Shown piece after piece: positions 59,223-64,000 of a stretch of DNA of 64,000 nucleotides. A model generated the notes under the pieces. That model was not told where the DNA came from, did no database searches, and worked only from the letters and a program-made list of their open reading frames with translations. Source of the DNA: Coleophoma eucalyptorum (Eukaryota > Ascomycota > Leotiomycetes > Helotiales > Dermateaceae); the NCBI GenBank assembly GCA_026120035.1, contig JALRME010000003.1:806001-870000 (forward strand). The letters are read 5' to 3'. A program made the translations under genes and the position numbers. Every line of letters starts with the position of its first letter. Positions within the stretch are counted from its first letter, which is position 1.

Positions 59223-59664
59223 TCTGTTCTCCTGAATACAACTGTCTTCGAATCACAGCTATCGGCTCATCAACATTATCGCTGCTTTTCGAACAAGTGA
59301 TTGTGAGGAGTGCGACAGCTCTCAAAGGTACACTGCCCCGCTGAAGGAAAGCTATCGATAAGGTGCCACCAATGATGAGAAACAAAATAAGCTACAAGAA
59401 ATGAAGGGATATAATAGTATATAGGTCCCAGAATGTCCCAAAAATTAAGACACAAGAAGGGACAGGATATTTTATGTCGAGTGAATTGATGTGAGACTAT
59501 TGCGAAATGTCGTGGGGAAATTGACCTTTTACACCTCCGAATTACGCCATCAAAGCTCTCGAAGCCTGAGGCAGGGGTTAACATGCATTTTCAGAAGCTC
59601 GTCCACAACAACGACCGAGCTCCGTTGACGACATTTTTCGGACGACCAAGGTTAGAGATCAGCT
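59223..59664. promoter_or_regulatory. Divergent promoter region (ATM1 / AIM24)
   Basis: 442 bases between two start codons of mitochondrial proteins. It contains CGATAAG near 59355 but no ATCWGATAA. No other element recognised. Confidence 0.5.
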
Positions 59665-60922
59665 ATGCCTGGTCGCATACGACCTGAAATAGCTGTTCGA
59701 AGCTTTCGACAGCTTGGACGTCCTGCTGGACTCCATGGACGTCGATGTATTCAAATCCGCGCCACGCCAACCACCGAGTCTCCAGTCCTGACAGGCGACG
59801 TTCTCAGCAACTCAATTGACGCTTCTACGGATCCCGCAGGTTGGTCACATAATTGTCATGGTAAAGGATGTTGTTACTGACAAGAGTGCTGTATAGATGC
59901 GCGGTTTGAGGTTCTAGGCGCGCCATATTCTCTTTTGTCGGTTTCCATATCAGCATCACAGAAGCTATACACCAGGAGAGGCACATTGGTTGGAGTCAGT
60001 GGGAAGGCTGAAAATGTGCGCATCTTTTTAGTTTAAGCTATGTATTTTGCTAAAGGCTTCGCAGGCACAATCAACTTTATCTATCCTGGAACCCTTCCGA
60101 AGAGCCGCACTAGGCATACCTTTCCTATATCAGAGAATCTCTTCCACTACTCCACTCACTGCACTCATTTCGACGAAGTCGCCTTTCACTTCTTTCACCG
60201 TACTACATCTCAATGGAACCGTCGACTGGATGGTCGCACAGCGGAAGGCTTTGCTGGCTTGGACAGGCCATACTCTGGCTGTTACTCCTACCATGAATCG
60301 AAGCATGAGTTTAGCTCACTGGGGAAACTCAAAGGTCACAGGCCGGGGACTTGTGGCATTAGCTGGGCCAGGCCAGGTTTACCAGATCACATTGAAGGCT
60401 GGGGAAGAGTATGTTGCGCATCCAGGCAACGTTGTGGCGTACACAATCACTCAACACCCACCTCTACCATACCGATTGAAATCATCCAGTCTAAGATTTC
60501 AGATCCCAAGTCTCGGACTTGGTCGCTTGGTGTCAGATGTGAAGTTCTTCCGCGTCATGCAGACTACGGATACTTGGAAGTCTCTTACTAAATTACTGTT
60601 CAAATTAAGAACATCCGCGAGAAGGACCATCTGGGGCGACAGTCTCTTTTTGAAATTCCATGGACCCACTACAATTCTTCTTTCGTCCCGAGCATCTCGT
60701 ATCAGTGATGTATTGACATCAAGAGATGTAAATGAAATTGCAGACAGTCCCGCAGGGGCCGTACAGTCGGCGGTAACCTTGGCCACCAAGCCCAAGGAAG
60801 AGTCGATAGCCCCAAGTCAGCAGGTTTCCAGTAAGCCGACAGGATTTCATGTGGCTGAAGTCACACGGAGCGGGGAAGTAAAATTCGGCGATGTTGAAGA
60901 CGCGAAGTCGTCAGCTCGGTAG
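59665..60922 (+). CDS. aim24: Altered inheritance of mitochondria protein 24 (Aim24)
   Basis: Inner-membrane protein that in yeast supports MICOS integrity and cristae shape. Exons: 59665-59839, 59897-60015, 60065-60922; 383 aa. The first ~30 residues ([20 protein letters not shown]) are Arg-rich without acidic residues, a presequence. The AIM24 beta-barrel-like domain follows: [75 protein letters not shown] and [15 protein letters not shown], with a C-terminal Ser/Lys-rich tail. Introns are 57 and 49 nt. It shares its promoter region with ATM1. Confidence 0.9.
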
Positions 60923-62522
60923 TGACCAATATCAACGGCGTGTACTATAGGATAGGTCAATGAATGTATTAGTAGGGAAATCCCCAGGCATACATTATGA
61001 TTCATACAATTTTTGTAAGACGTTTAGCTCGGCGCCGGTTCCACAATGCTCGACATTATTACCGTCAAGCTGACTCAATGTACAAAACCAAAGACTGCCT
61101 TGAATCGGGTTCATAAAACGCCCAGTTGGTCAGCCAAGGCTCGGGTTTCTGTGCAGTTCATCAGTGGGACTTAAGGATGGTAGCTCCGTAACAGTCGAGG
61201 GTATGGAAACCCTTCTGGATAATTCTATTGAAAATTGATTTCATTCATCCCAGGGTGGCTTGCTCCTTGAGAGGTTGCAAATTCTTTACATTAGTCTACT
61301 TCCTCATTACAAATATTGAGTATAGTTAAGATGAATATCATCTGCAAGTCTTCAGTAGAAGAACCCTTCAAACAACTTGTATTTGAACAGCAGTAGTGTT
61401 TTGTGTTATTCCGTAGTCCAGACCCATTTAGAATTCATCTTGGCTCCAAAGTATCCCTAGTGGAGTAGCCTCGGACATAGTGTCTTGGAATTCCGCATTT
61501 AATCAACAGCTTAAGAAGCATTAGTTACGGAGTTAGCCTAGATTAACGCCATTCGTAAGTATTTGGGGCTCGCGCTTCAGTATAAAGCCGATAGCCTTAA
61601 CCGGTCTATGTCCGAAATTTCCTAAAGGGGATATAGATAAGCGACGGCGGTGTCACAACGCCTTTCACGTAAGAAGGCATAGAATAAGGTAGGTAAGCAG
61701 CTTAATACACCTGGTGCACGGATATGATTCCAGATGGTATTCCGGCAGACCAATACCATCTGATAACCCCAAACAACTTTATAGGCTGGTTTGTAAGTTG
61801 TGTTACATAGCAAGACTCGGTGGTATCTTGGTAAACGGAACTTCAACTCTCATACGGCGCATTGCGCAAATAACTCTTGCAAGCTGCTTGTGTCTGTGCC
61901 ATTCGTCCAGTTCGTCAAGCCTTCCCCTAAAGATTCAATGTATTGAAGATTATTCCGCAGTTGCTTCAGCATACTCCGTACATATGTGACTAGGTCGACG
62001 CCAATGGATAAGCTTCCCACCTTCGGCCTACCACCCCTGTCAAAATTCTTCATCCTGGGGTTCGAAGTGGGTTGCCAGGACTTTAGCATTCTTGTTCGGC
62101 CTTCGCGTTTACTTTTCCAGAGTCCGACAATCTCCATTCAGGGAAAGAGCGAAGATGCCTCTCAAACTGCCGTACCAGGGCTCAATGAGGAAATGCTCTT
62201 CTCCTTCTTGCTACACCACGCTCATTATATATGACTTACACTTCCCCTCTCTAATGACATGTCATTTTCCATTCCCTCAACGAGCCTCATCCTCACCTGT
62301 ACACTGATCAAGTAGCAAAATAAAGCTAGGAACACACTTCTGATTTTATTCATCGTCGCGACAGTCCGCACTTTACAGCGTTGCAAACCCCGAGCATCTG
62401 CCATATAGCAATACCTGCTTCGACCACACACTCTTTCAGCAGAAGAGTTTTGACACGATATTCAACTTCGATAGCACTCGAGTTTCCTCCTATCCTGGGT
62501 TACCTACACCAGTTCAGCTGCG
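60923..62522. other. Intergenic region with an inverted repeat
   Basis: 1.6 kb between AIM24 and the transporter gene. Mixed composition with no coding signal. Contains the 11-bp inverted repeat at 61731-61762. The last ~300 bases are C/T-rich, like a 5' leader. Confidence 0.5.
61731..61762. repeat. Perfect 11-bp inverted repeat overlapping ATCTGATAA
   Basis: CAGATGGTATT, ten bases, then AATACCATCTG. The right arm runs into ATCTGATAA (61758-61766). It is 760 bp upstream of the transporter start. It could be a protein-binding palindrome or chance. Confidence 0.6.
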
Positions 62523-64000
62523 ATGGCGGTCGATTCATCCAACTCCTCAACCGTCGGTGGGGATAGCCTGCAGGACGCGACAGAAAAGATGCGCGAAGCA
62601 GGCGGCCCAACTCTCAACAAGAGACTTTCGGAGAGTTCTCTGCGAAGCCAAAATAAAGAAACGGAAGCGAATATATTTCCCGAGACCAGAGATACTGCGG
62701 AAGCAGACTTAGAGAAAGGAGGAGCTGTCCCACAACAGCCAGCTGCACCAGGAGGTTTCAACCCGGCCGACTTCCCTGATGGAGGCCTTGAAGCATGGCT
62801 TGTTGTTGCCGGTTCATTTTGTTGCTTGTTTGTATCTTTCGGATGGATCAGTAAGGGCACATTTCATTGCATTCTCTCTCCTACCGTTCTTACCTCACTA
62901 GCATCAAAATTGTCAATAGCGATGTTGCTAACACAGTGCGTTTAGATTGCTCTGGAATATTCGAAACGTATTATGTCGAAACTCTACTCAGCCAATATTC
63001 GTCAAGCACTGTCGCGTGGATTCCAAGTTGCGAAGTCTGCATGATGTTCATCGGGGGACCAGTATTTGGATTTATATTCGACAGCTACGGTCCAAGATAT
63101 CTCCTGCTAGGAGGGACCTTTTTCCACGTCTTTGGGCTTATGATGGCTTCCTTGTCGACGCAATATTACCAATTGATTCTCGCTCAAGGCATATGCAGTG
63201 CGCTTGGCGCATCTGCAGTCTTTTATCCCGCCATGTCATCTGTTTCAACATGGTTCTTCAAAAATAGAGCTGCAGCTTTTGGCGTGATGGCTTCGGGATC
63301 TTCTCTTGGCGGTGTCATTTTCCCAATCATGATTGAGCGACTCATCCCGAGACTTGGCTTTCCATGGGCTATGAGAATAGCTGCCTTTTTAGTCCTAGGG
63401 CTTCTGATCATCGCCAATTTGACAGTCAAATCAAGACTACCACATACGCCGAAAAAGTTCCAGTTCATGGCTTTCATCAAGCCATTCCGTGAGCCGGCCT
63501 TTGCTCTGATGTGTGCAGGTTCCTTTCTGTTTGTTTTCGGTCTCTTCTTGCCATTCAACTTCATTACGCTACAAGCGCAATCACTGGGGATGTCCTCCAA
63601 GCTAGCAGGCTACCTCATTCCAATCCTTAATGCAGCAAGGTAAGCACAAAGTAATTCTTAACAATGAAAATTGCTAACTTGTCTTAGTATTTTTGGCCGT
63701 ATCTTCCCTGGTATTGCAGGCGATCGTTGGGGCCGCTATAACGTCCTCATGCTTACATCGGTCTTCTCATTTATCATCATTCTGGCTTTGTGGCTTCCAT
63801 CGAAATCCAATGCACCCATCATCGTCTTCGCTGCCCTCTATGGCTTTTCCTCGGGAGCGTGGATTTCGACGTCGCCAGCAATTATTGCTCAGATCTCCCC
63901 TATCCGTGAAATTGGTGTGCGCAATGGCTCAATGTTTGCGCTAATTGCGATTGCTGCCCTGGTTGGGAGTCCCATCGGTGGCGCATTAGTTATACAAGAC
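62523..64000 (+). CDS. MFS transporter, monocarboxylate-porter type (partial, C-terminus outside window)
   Basis: Major facilitator resembling fungal monocarboxylate-type (MCT/Mch) transporters. Exons: 62523-62850, 62946-63639, 63688 onward to the window edge. About 445 residues are visible; the last one or two helices are missing. Residues 1-~85 are hydrophilic and cytosolic. [26 protein letters not shown] at ~88 is the DGG-W start of the first helix found in MCT-like porters. The inter-helix loop [17 protein letters not shown] carries the MFS motif A equivalent. A cytoplasmic loop with [20 protein letters not shown] separates the two halves, and the second half begins with [17 protein letters not shown]. 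The splice joins [13 protein letters not shown], typical of the family. Substrate cannot be told from sequence. Confidence 0.85.

Overview
The window is nuclear DNA of a filamentous ascomycete (Pezizomycotina). Evidence: genes carry short spliceosomal introns (mostly 45-100 nt) with GTAAGT-type donors and CTAAT-like branch sites, on both strands, and the proteins (Atg9, Cog6, Mrs3/4-type carrier, Atm1, Aim24, Cct6, class V chitinase, CP2-type transcription factor, GH47 mannosidase) read as Pezizomycotina orthologues. A leotiomycete (Helotiales-like) source is my guess from protein similarity recalled from memory; I could not test it. No rRNA, tRNA, transposon or CRISPR array was recognised.

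Layout. 1-4543: divergent COG6 (3' part beyond the window) and ATG9. 5770-7108: an eight-exon mitochondrial iron carrier (mitoferrin type) preceded by two perfect ATCTGATAA sites. 8294-10930: MIT-AAA ATPase. 11458-12281: mitochondrial ribosomal protein uS17m. 13093-15512: single-pass membrane protein with a repetitive SGS/SGT domain. 18297-19770: isolated secreted beta-helix-like glycoprotein between two gene-poor stretches. 21920-23617: oxysterol-binding protein. 23618-32564: a 9-kb gene desert, then a CP2/grainyhead-type transcription factor (32565-35189), then another 4 kb without genes. 39159-42248: class V chitinase and a J-domain membrane protein. 42695-44383: unknown protein. 44859-47026 and 47272-49150: divergent prenylcysteine-oxidase-like gene and CCT6. 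50326-53348: GH47 mannosidase. 54768-55157: small unknown protein. 57008-59222 and 59665-60922: divergent ATM1 and AIM24. 62523-64000: MFS monocarboxylate-type transporter cut by the window end.

How the genes relate. Most are housekeeping. Two themes recur: mitochondrial iron/Fe-S and inner-membrane function (Mrs3/4 carrier, Atm1, Aim24, uS17m), and Golgi/autophagy membrane traffic (Cog6, Atg9, OSBP, GH47 mannosidase). Several pairs share short divergent promoters: COG6/ATG9 (397 bp), ATM1/AIM24 (442 bp), PCYOX-like/CCT6 (245 bp) and J-protein/unknown (446 bp). Exon coordinates below were assigned by eye from reading frame, splice consensus and family conservation; no transcript data were available. 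I did not find a clearly new multi-gene system. The most checkable oddities are the paired GATA sites upstream of the iron carrier, the SGS-repeat membrane protein, the +1-frame tail behind the secreted beta-helix gene, and the desert around the CP2 factor.
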